A stretch of DNA of 64,000 nucleotides from Benincasa hispida (taxonomy: Eukaryota; Streptophyta; Magnoliopsida; Cucurbitales; Cucurbitaceae). A program made the position numbers and the translations under genes. Below the pieces are notes generated by a model that was given only the letters and a program-made list of their open reading frames with translations, searched no databases and was not told where the DNA came from. Location of the stretch: positions 3,064,677 to 3,128,676 of the forward strand of contig NC_052354.1 in NCBI RefSeq assembly GCF_009727055.1, in the 5' to 3' direction. Positions 34,300-47,428 of this stretch are shown here, one piece after another (position 1 is the stretch's first letter; every line of letters begins with the position of its first letter).

Positions 34300-34520
34300 A
34301 AGTTGGTCGTTGAAGTTAGTTATTAAAGATGATCGATGGGGTTGGTGGTCGAAGTTGGTCACCAAAGGTTATCGTCAAAGTTTGGCTGCTGAAGGTTGTA
34401 ATTGCGCGAAGTTAGATGTCGAAGTTGGTAGTTGGAGATGATTGATGGAGGTTGTCTTCATCGAAGGTAGTTTTCATATGTGGTCATTTTGGAGCGTGCC
34501 ACCAAAGTGGGGCTGTAGAA
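34300..34520. repeat. Degenerate GAAGTTGGT tandem repeat
   Basis: Words such as GTTGGTCG, TCGAAGTTGGT, CGAAGGT and GAAGTTAG recur every 12-20 bp. The translation is repetitive in several frames, so it is not taken as a gene. Confidence 0.55.
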
Positions 34521-36798
34521 GTCGTCGATCGAAAAAAAGGAAAAAAAAAAACTCATAGTGTTATCTCCATTCAAATCAGACACTAATATATTCAATCTCT
34601 CAACTATAAGGTAAAGTCATCAACAACTAAATTAGTTATACATTTTACCAACAAACTCTATCTTAACAAACTTCAACTTGATTTATCAAAGTGGTAACCT
34701 CATTAGTAAAGAGTTAATATAAGCATTCTCAGTTATTTGTAAATTGAAATATTTCTTAAAGGAGATAGGTTTGACTATTATGTCTCATACTCCGACTACT
34801 TCATAGGTTAGAGCCAAATAAATAATACTCGGTCGCACAATAAATAGCCAATTATAAACGGTAGGATAAAGAGAAAAGGCCATCAAAAGTTTATATCAGT
34901 TTGCCTTAAACTCAGGATTGTGTCCCGTTTCTGCAATTGTAAATTCTATTATGATGGATAGAGTCATCAAACTCTCACTATAAATCTCTCCTATGATAAC
35001 ATGAAAATAAACAACAAAGAGAAACACCCAAAATTCAAGACAAACATTGATTGTATTCTTTCAGATATTGTTCACTGCTCCATTAACAAGTAAAAATTCT
35101 TTTTTGGACTGCACAAACATCGTACCATTTTTTCACAAAATTGTTAAGATATCAAGTGAGAAAGTATGTTATTATCTTCTAAAATATCATAAGTTATTGA
35201 CTAAATTTGAATGAAAAACAAAAATGGAAAAGAGATATTCCCTAGGATGTAACCTATTGCTAACACATCAAACATATGGGGGGGTTTCTTTTCTTTTGAT
35301 CTTTTTCCAAGTTTGAATCAAAGATAAACAAAAGAACCAATTAGAAGATTTTGGTGATAAGCTCTTTGTGGTGTGAAACCAGCTTTTCCATTCATTAACT
35401 CACAAAGTAATTCCTCATTTTCTATGAAACCCATTACTATGAGATAAGCAAATGAACAAGATGGGAAAATATTATAATATATAGACATGGGGTGATTAAA
35501 GTTTTCAAAGGCAAAGAGATTTGGGGATTGGAAGAAAACACAAAATCCCTTTTCTTTTTATATAATTCTTAAAACACACAATTAAGGTTGCTATGAGTAA
35601 GTGCTCTACACTTGATGGCTAAGTGGGCTATGCCCACCAAATGGGATATCAAATGCCATTTTATAGAGTTGCTATCAGCTGCTGGGATCTTCATTTTCAT
35701 CACATAGATTATATTAGGAGCTGTCTTGATATATATGGAAGTGCATGGCTTTAGTTAATGGCTCCAGAGCCACCCACCATCTCAATTGAATTTAGGGCAG
35801 GAAAATTTTATACAATATTTCACCCTACAAACTTAACCTAAAAATAAAATAATTTTACTCCATAAACTTTTTGATTTGTGTCAATTTAGTTTCGATAAAA
35901 ATATCTATTTTGAACTTACACATCTCAGGTCAATTTTTTATCAGGTCGTAAGGTTTTTTTACAACCCTAAATTTTTTATTTCATCAAAATTGACTCTAAA
36001 TTTAAGTAATTAATGTTGCAACTTTTATTCTCTACTCATTTTATTTTGCTAATTCACTCACTTCTTTTAATGAAAGAAGTATAAATTTTCATAAATTCAT
36101 TAATTTCAATAAAATAAAGTTTTGCATAAAAATAAGTTTAGATCAATCCAGAAAGAATTTACTGTCAAGAAATTGACAAATAAAAGAAAGTGAGAAAAAA
36201 CTGTAAATAGTAAAGATCAACGTTGATGTTTACGTAGTTTCACTGGCAATGTGTTAACTACATTCACGGACAGAAAGAGAGATTATTTTTATTATTAAAG
36301 AAAAATATCACATGATACATATTATAGAAGGCCAAAATCATAAATAACATATAATGCGTATATAATTTAGACAAGTCATTTAGAACGTCAAATAACAGAT
36401 TCAAGACATTTCAACACTAACTTTATAAGATTTTATAAATTTTAACCAAAGGTAGGGAGAATAGCCTGAATTGGTGAAATATTTATGTTCTTCCAATTTG
36501 TCTTCCCCCAAGAACCCTACCATCTCTTAGAAATTATTGAATTTTATAAAGCAACAAGTAAAAGTAGAGTAGTAGAGGGACACCACTTTGAAAGTGGGAG
36601 CTAAGAGAAATAAGAATTGAAACCCTATTAATTTAACCTTGAAATTTGAATATAATACATAAAAATGTAAGAAAAACCATCAACTTCTTCTTCTACTTAT
36701 TTGACTTAGCTTTGTAGTGTTTCCTTGAGCACAAATGATTATGGCCCCATTTTGCACTACACCACTACTGCCACAAGTCAAGCCTTAGCTTTTATCCC
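34521..36798. other. Upstream intergenic region of the NPF gene
   Basis: AT-rich, with no open frame of note and no clear transposon end. It probably contains the promoter of the gene starting at 36876. Confidence 0.5.
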
Positions 36799-36808
36799 TA
36801 TAAATAAT
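36799..36808 (+). promoter_or_regulatory. Putative TATA box of the NPF gene
   Basis: CTATAAATAA lies 68-77 bp upstream of the chosen ATG, a normal distance for a short plant 5' leader. It is the best TATA match in the proximal upstream region. Confidence 0.6.
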
Positions 36809-36875
36809 ACACAAACCCAATATTCCCAAACCCATTATCATTTTGTATTTCATATGAGGGTTCAAATTAATCCAA

Positions 36876-39800
36876 ATGCAGAGAGATGAAGATATATGTG
36901 TGGATTGGAGAGGGAGAGGTTGTAATTCTAACAAACATGGTGGAATGGGAGCTGCTGCCTTTGTCCTTGGTCAGTTGTGTGGTTTTTTTAATAACTAATA
37001 ATTAAAGCCTCGTTTGGTAACTATTTTGTTTTTTTTTTTTATAAATTAAGTCTATTTTCTCTTCATTTCTTACAATAATTTGCATTGTTCTTAAGTACAA
37101 TAACCAAATTACAAAAACAAAAACAAGTTTTTTAAAGTTACTTTTTTTAGTTTCTAAAATTTGGTTTGGTTTGATAAAAAGTAGATAACAAATGAAGAAA
37201 TTTGGAGGTAAAAGGAATGTTGATAGACTTTATTTTCAAAAAAAAAAACAAAAAATCAAATGATTACCAAACGAAACCTAAATTAACATAGTATAGTTTG
37301 TTTTAATTAATAATATAAATGTTTGGTTTTTTTAGGGCTTCAAGCATTTGAGATGATGGCAATAGCAGCTGTTGGGAATAATTTGATAACTTATGTTTTC
37401 AGTGAAATGCATTTCCCACTGTCTAAATCTGCAAACGTTGTTACCAATTTTGTTGGAACTGTTTTCTTTTTGTCTCTTCTTGGTGGCTTCTTGTCTGATT
37501 CTTATCTTGGTAGCTTCCGAACTATGCTCATCTTTGGCTTCATCGAGCTCGCTGTATGTTTACTTTCTTCTCTTCTCTCATTTCCTTTGGAACAATTCAC
37601 CATGACTTTTGTCTTGAAAAGCTATGGATTATTTGTAACTTTTTCCAATTTCCAACTCGGGTAGAAAAATACTTGCATGTATCTTGGATTACATTGCACC
37701 CATTTTTTTCAAGACAACTCGATGGTTTAACTATGTTTGTCATGGATTCTAAACTTTTCTAATTTCTTCTTTTGAGAATATTTTTTAGTTTTTTCTACGG
37801 CGTATATTTGAGGTAGATTACAAAAAGAAAAGTGGGTGTAGTCTAAGATGCACCTAAATATTGCTCTATCGAAAAATAGAGTTTCAACTATTAATATTTA
37901 AACTTATTTATTAGATGCTACTTTGTTGACTATTGTTTTCTGTTTTCAACAAATTGAGATAAATGATTTGAATTTTTTATTTTTTGGTCATGACATATGT
38001 CTATACTATTAATTATTAGAATTTTTTATAGGCATTTATATTTTTATCAAAAGAAGAAAAAAGTATCTCTATTCTCTCTCTTCCTCTCCCTCTCTTAAAA
38101 AATGAGCCATATTTGATGTATCTTAACATGCACTATTTTTTTAGCCCAGCTTAATCAAATACATCAAAAGAAATTTAAAAAAAAATTAAGAAAAAAGGAA
38201 AACAAAAAAAAAGTTTATCATGTAGCAAACACTCAAGAGTTTGTTATCCATCAGTACTTTGTTGATGTCTATCACTTAATTAACTTGATGGACAATTGAT
38301 AATATACATAAATATAAGTACACTCAAAGATCTTTCTGAATTGATTTTTTTATAAAATTAAGTGATGGACATCAACAAAGTATTGATGAACAATATTTCC
38401 TTTAGGATTGGAAGCATAGATAACCTTTTTGCTAACTGCAATTAAAAATTTGAGAACTAATTATATTTCATTAAAAATTAAAAACAAATGGAAAAAAAAA
38501 AAAAGAAAAAACACAACCAAATCTTATGTTAATATATGAACCTTTATCATAATAGTTTGCCATATATCACCAATTAGTGGGAGGAAATCATTCATCTTAC
38601 TGACTTTTTAACTCAGCCTATTATTATATAAATGTACATGGTGGGTGGATTAGGCAGTAAGATAAATATATATATATATACAATTATATATTGGCACGTG
38701 TCAAATTTTTATAAAATAATATATTTGCTCTAGTAAAATAAGTATATTTTTCTTTGTTATGAAAAGAGATACAAAGAGATAGATTGGAGTCTGGACTGCA
38801 CCTGAGTATTAATCGGTTTGAAACGGTGCATGATTGGTGCAGGGATTCACACTTCTAACAGTGCAAGCCCATTACCCAGGACTAAGGCCAGCAGCATGTG
38901 AGATGGGAAGAAAAGAAGGTCATGAGTGTATAGAGGCCAAAGGATATGAAGCATTGATGTTCTTCTCAGCATTGTATTTGGTAGCATTGGGGAGTGGATG
39001 TTTAAAACCAAACATAATTTCACATGGAGCAGACCAATTTCAGAGACAAGACCCTACACAATTCAAAAAGCTTTCCACTTTCTTCAATTGTGCTTATTTT
39101 GCATTTTGCACTGGAGAGCTCATTGCCTTGACTCTTCTTGTTTGGCTACAAACACATTCTGGCATGGACCTTGGCTTTGGCGTCTCTACTGCTGTTATGC
39201 TTCTTGCCTTGATTTCATTGCTCTCTGGGACTTCCTTTTATAGAAATAACCCTCCACGTGGCAGCATCTTCACTCCAATTGCTCAAGTAATTACTCTACA
39301 TTTTTGCTCGTTCAGTTTTCAAATTCCTCAACAATTTTACTCCTAAAAGTTTCTATTTGATACCATTTTGTTCTTTATGTTAGTTCTTTTGTTATCAACG
39401 GAAAGCTGTTGTGATTATTGTTTCTTTTAGGGTTTAGGGTAATTTATGTTGACGTCAACTTTTCGTTAGTAATTAACGGAAAAGTTTATGAATAGACTGA
39501 AATGAAACCAAATACAAATTTCATCGGTAACATTGTTGAGTTTGAAAAATTTAGGAATTCAAATGCAATTTAACCTAAACTCGAGAGACAAATCGTGTAA
39601 TTTTTCCTTACTCTTCTATTCATATATATACTTAATATTTTGGAAAGTTTTCACAGATAAAAAAATGTCAACCTATTTATAAAAATAGTCTGAAAAAATA
39701 TTGATAAACATTGATAGATTTCTATCGGTCTCTATTAAGAAAGATTAAAATCTTTCTATTTTGTGTAAATAGTTTCGTTTATTTTTTTATTTTTGAAAAT

Positions 39801-41843
39801 CTCCCGAATATTTTTCTTATTTGCAATCAAGTTTGGATATTAGGTCGTGATGTTTTTAAAATCATTTCATCTTTGAATATATATTAATTTTTAAAACTTA
39901 ATTTTGATTTTAAAAATTTTTACGGATAGAAGTAGTGTCTATAAATTTAATTTTGAAATTTTTTTGTTTTGTTTTTTTTTATAGGTTTTTGTTGCTGCAT
40001 ATAGCAAGAGGAAGCTGCAAATCTGTCCTTCGAATTCAGAAATGCTTCATGGAAGTCAAAATGGTGTTGTCAAACTCCTCCATACCCACAAGTTCAGGTG
40101 TGCCATTTCCTGTGGGATCCCCATATCATAATCAAATTATGTTTTCCCTTTTTTTTTCCTTTTTTTAAAATATATTTTTCCTTTTTTAAAATGAATTTTT
40201 GGAAATATAAATGTCAGAATAAAAATAAGAAAAATAATCGATTGCGTTTTACCCTACACCCATTTTTGTGTTCAATCACAGTTTGTCACCTAATAAATTA
40301 TCATATTTCTTTTCTAAAATATTTTTTTATTGAAATTAGACGAACAAAGAAAGATGTATACCAAGATACATCTAGATATTGCTCTCAAAATAATCTTTTA
40401 TTACCAATTTTTGAAAGAATTGCTTGTTAAGTTTTTTTCCCCAAATTATTTTAAGTTTTCTTCTTTCAAAAAAAAATATTAAGTTTTCTTAATATTTTTA
40501 AAATTTTAAAATTCACTTTTCATAATCCTTCAATCAATAATGAAAATTTGATGGGAGGTATAAAAATAGGTATAACCTGGCCTAAATATTTTTCCTGGTC
40601 TAAAACACAGTTTTTCATGAGATGAGGAACAGTCAACCTTTAATGACAAATAATTAATAGAAAACTGTAGGACTTTAAAGTTTTCAATTTAATTTATTCT
40701 TTTAAATTTGCAAAATTAAAATATTATATTTAGAAGGTAAAATTATCTCCCCTTACATTTTGGGTTATGATTAAGTGCAGTTCTTCGATCTTTTTCTTAC
40801 GCACTAAAAATAAACTATAAATAATTCAATTTTTTTAAAAAAAAATAAAAATTATCACATGACACATTATTATTATTATTATTAGATGCTATTAAAATTG
40901 TACAAAAGATGGATATAGCCTTGATTGCACTTAAATTTTTCTTTTTAAGTTAAGAATTAAAAAAAAAAAAAATACATGATATATTATTTATTATTTTTAC
41001 AGATTCCTTGACAAGGCTTGCATAAGAAGTGAAGAAGGAAGATTGGGAATTAGAGAAGAAAGTCCATGGAAGCTTTGCACAATAAAACAAGTAGAACAAG
41101 TAAAAATAATTCTCTCCGTAATTCCCATATTTGCATGCACCATAATCTTCAATACCATTTTAGCACAGCTCCAAACATTCTCAGTCCAACAAGGAGCTTC
41201 CATGAACACATGGCTCACAAATTCCTTCCAAATCCCCCCAGCTTCCCTCCAAGCCATCCCTTACCTCATCCTCATCTTTCTCGTCCCGCTTTACGAAACC
41301 GTCTTCGTCCCTCTCGCACATCGCCTCACCGGCATCGACTCCGGCATCTCTCCTCTCCAACGTGTCGGCACTGGCCTCTTCGTCGCCACCTTCTCCATGG
41401 TCTCCGCCGCATTGGTCGAGCAAAAACGCCGAACCTCTACCTCCTCCTCCTCCCTCTCCATCCTCTGGATTGCACCACAGTTCGTGATATTCGGCGTGTC
41501 GGAGCTGTTCACCGCAGTCGGGTTGATTGAGTTTTTCTATAAGCAATCTGTGGAAGGGATGCAGTCATTTTTAACTGCCATGACTTATTGTTCATACTCC
41601 TTTGGGTTCTACTTGAGCTCTTTGTTGGTGTCACTTGTGAATAAGATCAGTGGTGGATGGCTTAGCCATAATGACCTAAACAATGACAGATTGGACCTGT
41701 TTTATTGGTTGTTGGCAGGTCTTAGCCTTGTCAATTTCTTCAATTATCTATTTTGGGCCAATAGATTTTCTCAACAACCTTTAACTCTCCAACTTCAAAG
41801 CCAAACCTCCAAACCTTCAAACTCTAAGCTTGTAGTGCCTTGA
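36876..41843 (+). CDS. NRT1/PTR family (NPF) transporter, NPF4-like, five exons
   Basis: Exons are 36876-36969, 37336-37553, 38843-39286, 39985-40097 and 41003-41843. Every intron is GT-AG, and the join is 1710 nt with no stop until TGA, giving 569 residues, normal for the family. The protein is a 12-helix major facilitator (PTR2) carrier, expected in the plasma membrane or tonoplast. NPF proteins move nitrate, peptides or hormones such as abscisic acid and gibberellin, usually with protons. Landmarks: KHGGMGAAAFVLGLQAFE (20-37), NNLITYV, GSGCLKPN (about 154-161), GADQF (about 166-170), FFNCAYFAF (about 184), YRNNPPRGSIFTPIAQVFVA and RFLDKACI. The first-helix ExxE[K/R] proton-coupling motif is absent; the region reads LQAFEMMAIAAV, as I recall for NPF4 proteins. 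The NPF4 placement is from memory, and the substrate cannot be told from sequence. The start is the first ATG after the TATA box and gives the usual short acidic N-terminus ending in VDWRGR. Confidence 0.93.
37006..37280. repeat. MITE-like inverted repeat in NPF intron 1
   Basis: The left end GCCTCGTTTGGTAACTATTT matches the reverse complement of the right end (TTCGTTTGGTAATCATTTGA) with a few mismatches. It fills about three quarters of the 366-bp intron. The CGTTTGGTAA terminus is common in plant MITEs. Both splice sites lie outside it. Confidence 0.7.
38245..38395. repeat. Foldback repeat in NPF intron 2
   Basis: Arms of about 38 bp at 38245-38282 and 38358-38395 are inverted copies with about four mismatches (shared core ACTTTGTTGATGT / ACATCAACAAAGT), around a 75-bp loop. 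No transposase is present. It is probably a small foldback element in the 1289-bp intron. Confidence 0.75.
39640..39790. repeat. TGATAGA dispersed repeat in NPF intron 3
   Basis: Shares TTTTCACAGATAAAAAA, ATGTCAACCTATTTATA and the TGATAGA/TCTATC words with 16870-17040, in the same order and orientation. Confidence 0.65.
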
Positions 41844-42720
41844 AAGTTGATACCAACTACTTTTTCTTGTGCTCTAATTTTAGTGCCTACTACAAAATTT
41901 AGTTGGAGACTACTTATCTTAGCTATTGAAAGTAATAAGAATACACAATAGTTATATACTAATATATACTTTTCATATGTTAGTTTCAATTCTAACTTCT
42001 ACTTTTCTATGGGTGTAGTTTTTTAGTGACAATAATATTTCTTTTTAAAAGAAATTATCACATGACGATTTTTTATTAGACAATTTTTTAAGCTGTATAG
42101 GTAACATTTAAATTTTTCTCATAATATTTTAGTATGGTTTGCTTCATTACTATAGAATGCAATAAAAGTAAATCCAATAAAAAGGAAAAATTTTAATTTA
42201 TATTTGGTTATATCATTTAAAACTTCAAACTAATCATTATTTTGTTTGAAACCTCATATCTTCACAAGTGAATCAATTTAGAATTTTAGTATGATTTTGC
42301 GTTATAACTTCTTTAAATATGAAAACTAACATGATATGAGAGAGAAAACTGTTGAAATATATCAAATAGTTACTTTCAAATTTTCATTAATATAAGTGAT
42401 TTTTGTGTTTTGGTCTTCCTCTATTTTATTCTTTATTTAGGAAATATTACATAATAATTATTTTTACCACACCTACTTTTTTAAGGATTTTAGAAGAAGA
42501 ATACTTTTATTTTTGTGATTTTAGAACTATTTTAAAAAAATATATAAAATCAAATAAAAATAAAGCTATAAGATCAATAACAAATCAATTGATTCACTTA
42601 CGAATCATTAGGGTTTAAATTGATATCATTATTAGTTTGAGAGTCTAACTATTTCCTAAAAGAATTATATCACGTTTTGTTAATTATAATTTTTATTCTA
42701 GGTGATGTGTGGCTTAGAGG
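41844..42720. other. 3' flank of the NPF gene
   Basis: AT-rich. AATAAG at about 41934 and AATAAA-type words near 42160-42180 could serve as polyadenylation signals. No further gene is seen. Confidence 0.45.
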
Positions 42721-42912
42721 CGTGTTTAGGAGTGATTTTAAAATGATAAAAATCGTATGTCATTAATCAAAATCATTTTGAAACATAATTTAATTTAATG
42801 ATTTAAAATCAACTTTGATAGTATGAAAATCCTGTTATAAAATATAAAATCAAACATTAAACTGATTTTAAATGACTAAGCTAGACATATTTTACAAAAT
42901 CACTCAAAAACA
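42721..42912. repeat. MITE-like element, about 190 bp
   Basis: The left end GTGTTTAGGAGTGATTTT and the reverse complement of the right end CTTGTTTTTGAGTGATTTT form an inverted pair of about 20 bp. The GAGTGATTTT terminus resembles a common plant MITE. I do not find a clear target duplication. Confidence 0.55.
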
Positions 42913-44851
42913 AGTAGGATTTGTGATGATGTCATGATTATGATAAAGGTGTCGGAAGGTAAGTGAGACACGTGTGATGTAGCTATAGCTAGGTGTAGGT
43001 TTCTGTTTGACCATATGAATATAATTTTTCTAAGGGAATTTAGAAAGAGAGGAGTTTGTGGGAGAAAAGTTAGGAAACAATAATAACAATAATTAGCTTA
43101 TAATATATAATTAACATTGCAATAATTAAATTAACTGTGTAATGATGAAAGTGTGGTAGTGATGATCATGATTCATGTGTGGAAGAGGAAGGCCAACCTT
43201 AAGGAAAAGTAGTGGGGAATATGGATTATGCTTTTTTTGGTTGGTTTTCAAAAATTCAACCATCAACATCTCTTCTTTTGCTCAACCACATTAGTAGGTT
43301 TTTGTTTTACTTTTATTATATAATTTAAAGAATAGTGATCAAAAGTTATTGTTATAATTATTTAAAAGCTCGTCTCTCGATAATGTTGTCATTTCTTGTT
43401 TGTTTCGTTTTATCTTATTTGTTTTTTCTTTCCTAATAAAGAACCACAAATCTCTGTTAGATGCTTATTTCGTTTTTCTTTTTTTAAAAAAACTAGTATC
43501 TTTGTTTTTTTGTTCTCTGAAATTTTAAATTAAAACTTTACATGAAAAATAATTTTTAAAATTAAATATAAAAAAATATATATTATATTTATTTTTTTTT
43601 TTTTTTTTTGCTATATTTACAATTTTAGAAAATCATTCCTACGTTTTAATATATCTATGAAATATTGAGGAAACTATTGATTTATTTTTAGAAAAAACGA
43701 ATGGCTTTTGTTTTTTTTTTTTTTTTGACAATATGTAAGATGGGAGAATCGAACATTTAATTTCAAGTTTGATAGTACAAGCACTGTGCTACTTGAGTTA
43801 TGTTTATTTTGGTAGGGGAATCCTCTAATCTCTTAGTTGATACGAATATTATTTTCGATAGTTAAGTCTATCAGGGATAGACTTTTATCATTGATAGATT
43901 TTGAGAGTTATATCTGAATTATGTTATATCTACAAATTATTTTACATTGTATTATATCTATTAATATTTTGGACTTAAATATTATATTTGCAATTGCCCC
44001 TTTATTTTAAAGTACAAGAAGAATACAATTAAACTTTCTTTTTTAAAAAGTAAAATTTTGGAATATAATTTAATGGGCTTGGCGCTTGCAAATATGGTAA
44101 AACAAACACAAGCAAAAATAAATAAATAAATAAATAAATCTAACAGATCTTAGGAAGTAGAAGTGTAATAGAAAACTTAAAAAAAAACAAACAAACTACA
44201 AACCAACCTTTAGTGTAAATTCGAAATATTTGTTGCATTTGGAAAGAAAAAAACTAAAAATTATTGATTCATGTTGGGTTTTGATTGAAAAAACCAGTAA
44301 AAAAATGAATCGAGTCAAGGGTATAAATATACCCTTAAAAATCAACTCTAACACTAAGTTCCTTTTAGTGTTCTAACATGATTATGGTGCATGTATATTT
44401 GTTATTTAGAAAAAGAACTATTTATTAGGATGCATATATATTTGTTATTATTTTTTTAAAAGATAAAGTCAATAAAAAAAATGTTCAAATTCCAATCTAA
44501 AAAACCCAATTTTTGTTTTAAGAGAGCAAAATAGTAAATTCAAAACAAAAGTGAAAATAAAAATGAAAAATTGAAAGGGAAAGGAAAAAAAAAGGCCAAA
44601 ACCAAGAGCCAAACCGATAATAAATTGAACCGTGTTAAAACCTATCCATTAATTTTTTTTCTTTAGTGGATATCGATTTGGTTCACTTCTTTATGAAATC
44701 GATCAAATTGGTTTGGTTCTTGATTGACGCAAAAATTTAAAAAAAAAGTGAATTCACTTTCGCCCCAATTAAGAATCAATGATATTCTTCTGATGTTGGT
44801 TTATAATTGAGTTGTATGAAAGTGAAATGTGTTCGGAGCGAATTTCGTCGC
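42913..44851. other. Intergenic, no gene seen
   Basis: AT-rich. Contains TGATAGA-type words at 43853-43985 (GTCTATCAGGGATAGACTTT and a following TATATC-rich tail), a long T run near 43590, and an (AAAT)n stretch near 44118. No coding similarity. Confidence 0.45.
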
Positions 44852-45600
44852 CCAAATAATTTAACCACTATCCACTCAAAACTAATGTAGTAGTAGTAGC
44901 GCGGGTCGAAGCTCTCGAATTTCTCCATTAAACAGTTTTCAGTCTAATGGTAATCAATGGGGGTTTTGTGAAATTGTTTTGTTGCAAATAAATTCAAATG
45001 CATAAAATAAAATAAAGTGTTGAAATTCAATTTGAGAAAGTCTAGCTTGAGTTGTTATGGAATTCTCCTGTTCAGTGTATTCGATCATAAAATGCTTATT
45101 ACTAGAGTCAAGTAACTGTTTATACCTAATTGAATTAATGGGAACAGCTAGTTAATTCGACCTAATCTACAAATTAGCACAATGCAAATCGATGAACAAC
45201 ATGCAAATTTAAGTTGACTTAATTGCATTAAGATTTAGGACAAAGTTAAGTTGAACATTTAGGAACAATCTTAATTAAACATTTGTGGATTCAATTCTAA
45301 GTTGGTTGAATAATGCTCATCCAAATTGATTCGTAAACTAACTTAACCTATTGCTTCTAAATGATTAACACAAGATTATATGTCACGTATCAAGCGTCAA
45401 TCATTAGTGATAATTATAAAATTTTCAAGCGTCCAATAATATAATCATAATCAATCAAGAACAGAAGTGAATCAAACAATTACAATAAACTAGTTTGAAA
45501 ACTCACAAATACATTGAAATAAGTAGAAAAATCCTAGACCCAAGCTAGAAACGATTACCTTAGTCTATAATATTCATGGTAAATGTTAAAGAATCATTTT
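44852..45600 (-). repeat. Athila-like gypsy element D, 3' LTR (part)
   Basis: Starting at CCCAAATAATTTAACC, this aligns with 53261-53700 for over 400 bp (CCACTCAAAACTAATGTAGT, TGGGGGTTTTGT, ACTAGAGTCAA). The two copies flank a minus-strand gypsy Gag, so they are taken as its LTRs. The inner end of this copy is not clear, and I place it only roughly. Confidence 0.6.
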
Positions 45601-46974
45601 GATACATCTTCAAACAAATAACATAAGAAAAGTGAAGAAAAACTGTGTAGAAGTCGGCTGAAACCGGATCTCCCTCGTCTTTCTTTACCTAATTCGGCAA
45701 AAGAAGTATTTATAAGATTTGTTTGGCAACTTGGAGTTCTTATGATCGAGCCACCGAAAAAGAAGGTGCACCTTATTAATATAGGTAATAACTTTCAATT
45801 CTTTTAAGCCTTTCTTAATCATACTTTCATGTCCTCAGGATCCCTCTCATTCGGATGTGATATCGGATCATTCATGTACCCCTCCTAAACTCGGGTCGTT
45901 ACATTTACCCAGAGGTATTAACTTTTACACAAAGGGAACTATACTCACTCTTTTCTCATGATTGTCCTAATTAATCACAGCAAGGTAGTTCTTTCTACCC
46001 CTAGTCGTGCATAACATTACAAGTTCATTTTTTCCTCTTTCATGATATTTCTTTTCAATGCAAATACATATCAGCTTGTTTTTTTTAAAAATAGGCATAT
46101 AAATCATTTTTCTCCCTCAATATTACATTACAACCAATCATGAAGACACTCTCCAATCAGTGGGGTCTATCAAAGTGACAACAAAAATACAAGCTAAATA
46201 ATACGTTTCTAAGCATGCAAGACCTAATGTAGGCAAACGAAGAATTTAAATGTGCATGAGAAATAAGATTTTTTTTTTAAATGGCTAAAAATAAAGATTA
46301 TTCATATCAAACATCATGTCATATAAGCTAATATCACAAGAGAGTGTGTCATAGACTAGTCATCATAACGAACTACTTAACATGAGCAAACATACATAGA
46401 AGCACATAAATAAAATAGCTCTAACTTAAAATAGCTCAGATGCTCAAGGACTCCAGCCAGAACACGGACATACCCTACCTCTAACTTAAAATCTAACATT
46501 CTCTCCAATGTGATAAAGAAAAGAAAAACATGGGACAAAATAAAAGGAAAACGAAAAACTTCTCTGAAATTCGGCATACTGGATGGCGATGATATCTGGC
46601 TTATCAAAAATTAATTCTCTTCATCTCCTCATGGGAAACAAAAAACTAAAGATCAAGAAAAATTGAAAGAAATAAGATAAAAAAATTTAAAAAAAAAAAA
46701 AAACTGAAAGTGAACTTAAACTAAGAAAGAAATAAAAATGTAAATTTTGGATACCTCCAGGTAGCACAATTTTTTAAGGTTGGTATGTTTGACCCAACTC
46801 GACTTCATCAACCATAAACACCACATACAACCAAGTCTCCATCTCCCACCCCCAACTTAGGAGGTTGGTCACTGTCCTGAAAAATATGAGTACTAGAACA
46901 AATAGGATTATCAGTAGTAGGAGAGTCAATCATATTTTTTTTTTTTTAATTTTCTCATCATGCCTCAGAGTTAG
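45601..46974 (-). mobile_element. Athila-like gypsy element D, distal internal region
   Basis: Non-coding for the most part. On the minus strand CTAAGTTGGGGGTGGGAGAT at 46841-46860 resembles the block downstream of the ORFs in Athila elements. The last 50 bp before 46974 continue the protease-linker frame from the far side of the solo LTR (…LTLRHDE). No RT or integrase is present, so pol is deleted. Confidence 0.55.
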
Positions 46975-47428
46975 TGTCACACCCCGTCCCAAACTATTCT
47001 CTGAGCCTAGGAAAGGACATGACTGCAGCAGTTATCAACCTTTTTATTGACACTTACTGCCTAATAATTCTTGCGGAAATAACTCTAATACCAATGAACA
47101 AATTCAACAACCAACTGATTAAGTCAAGGAGACGAACAACAACTGATTAGGTAGGCCCATCTTATTACAACAATGTAACATTTATACAACTTCAAGACTA
47201 ACAACAAAGTTTACAACAACAACAACTGTAAAAACTCTCCGAAAGTGTAATTGTGGCTTGTGGCAGACCTTAACCTTAGCAGCACCCTAGAACTCCTCAC
47301 CTTTCGCTACCTGGGGAGGTAAAACATAAAACATGGAAAACATGAGCGATAAAGCCCAGTGAGTGGTGCCTTTAGATAAACAAATAACTTTTACTACAGA
47401 AATATACTTTCTGGAAATCAATGCATAG

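Noticed and set aside
37323..37664. Reading exon 2 of NPF through to 37664
   Set aside because: The family alignment stops at FIELA and resumes with GFTLLTVQAH at 38843. GTATGT at 37554 is a good splice donor.
41066..41530. Alternative + strand frame of 154 codons in the last NPF exon
   Set aside because: It is an out-of-frame reading of the exon with a Pro/His/Arg-rich, unnatural composition. The NPF frame is clearly the real one.
41181..41546. Minus-strand frame of 121 codons inside the last NPF exon
   Set aside because: It is antisense to a well-supported exon, has an acidic low-complexity translation, and owes its length to the exon's GC-rich composition.
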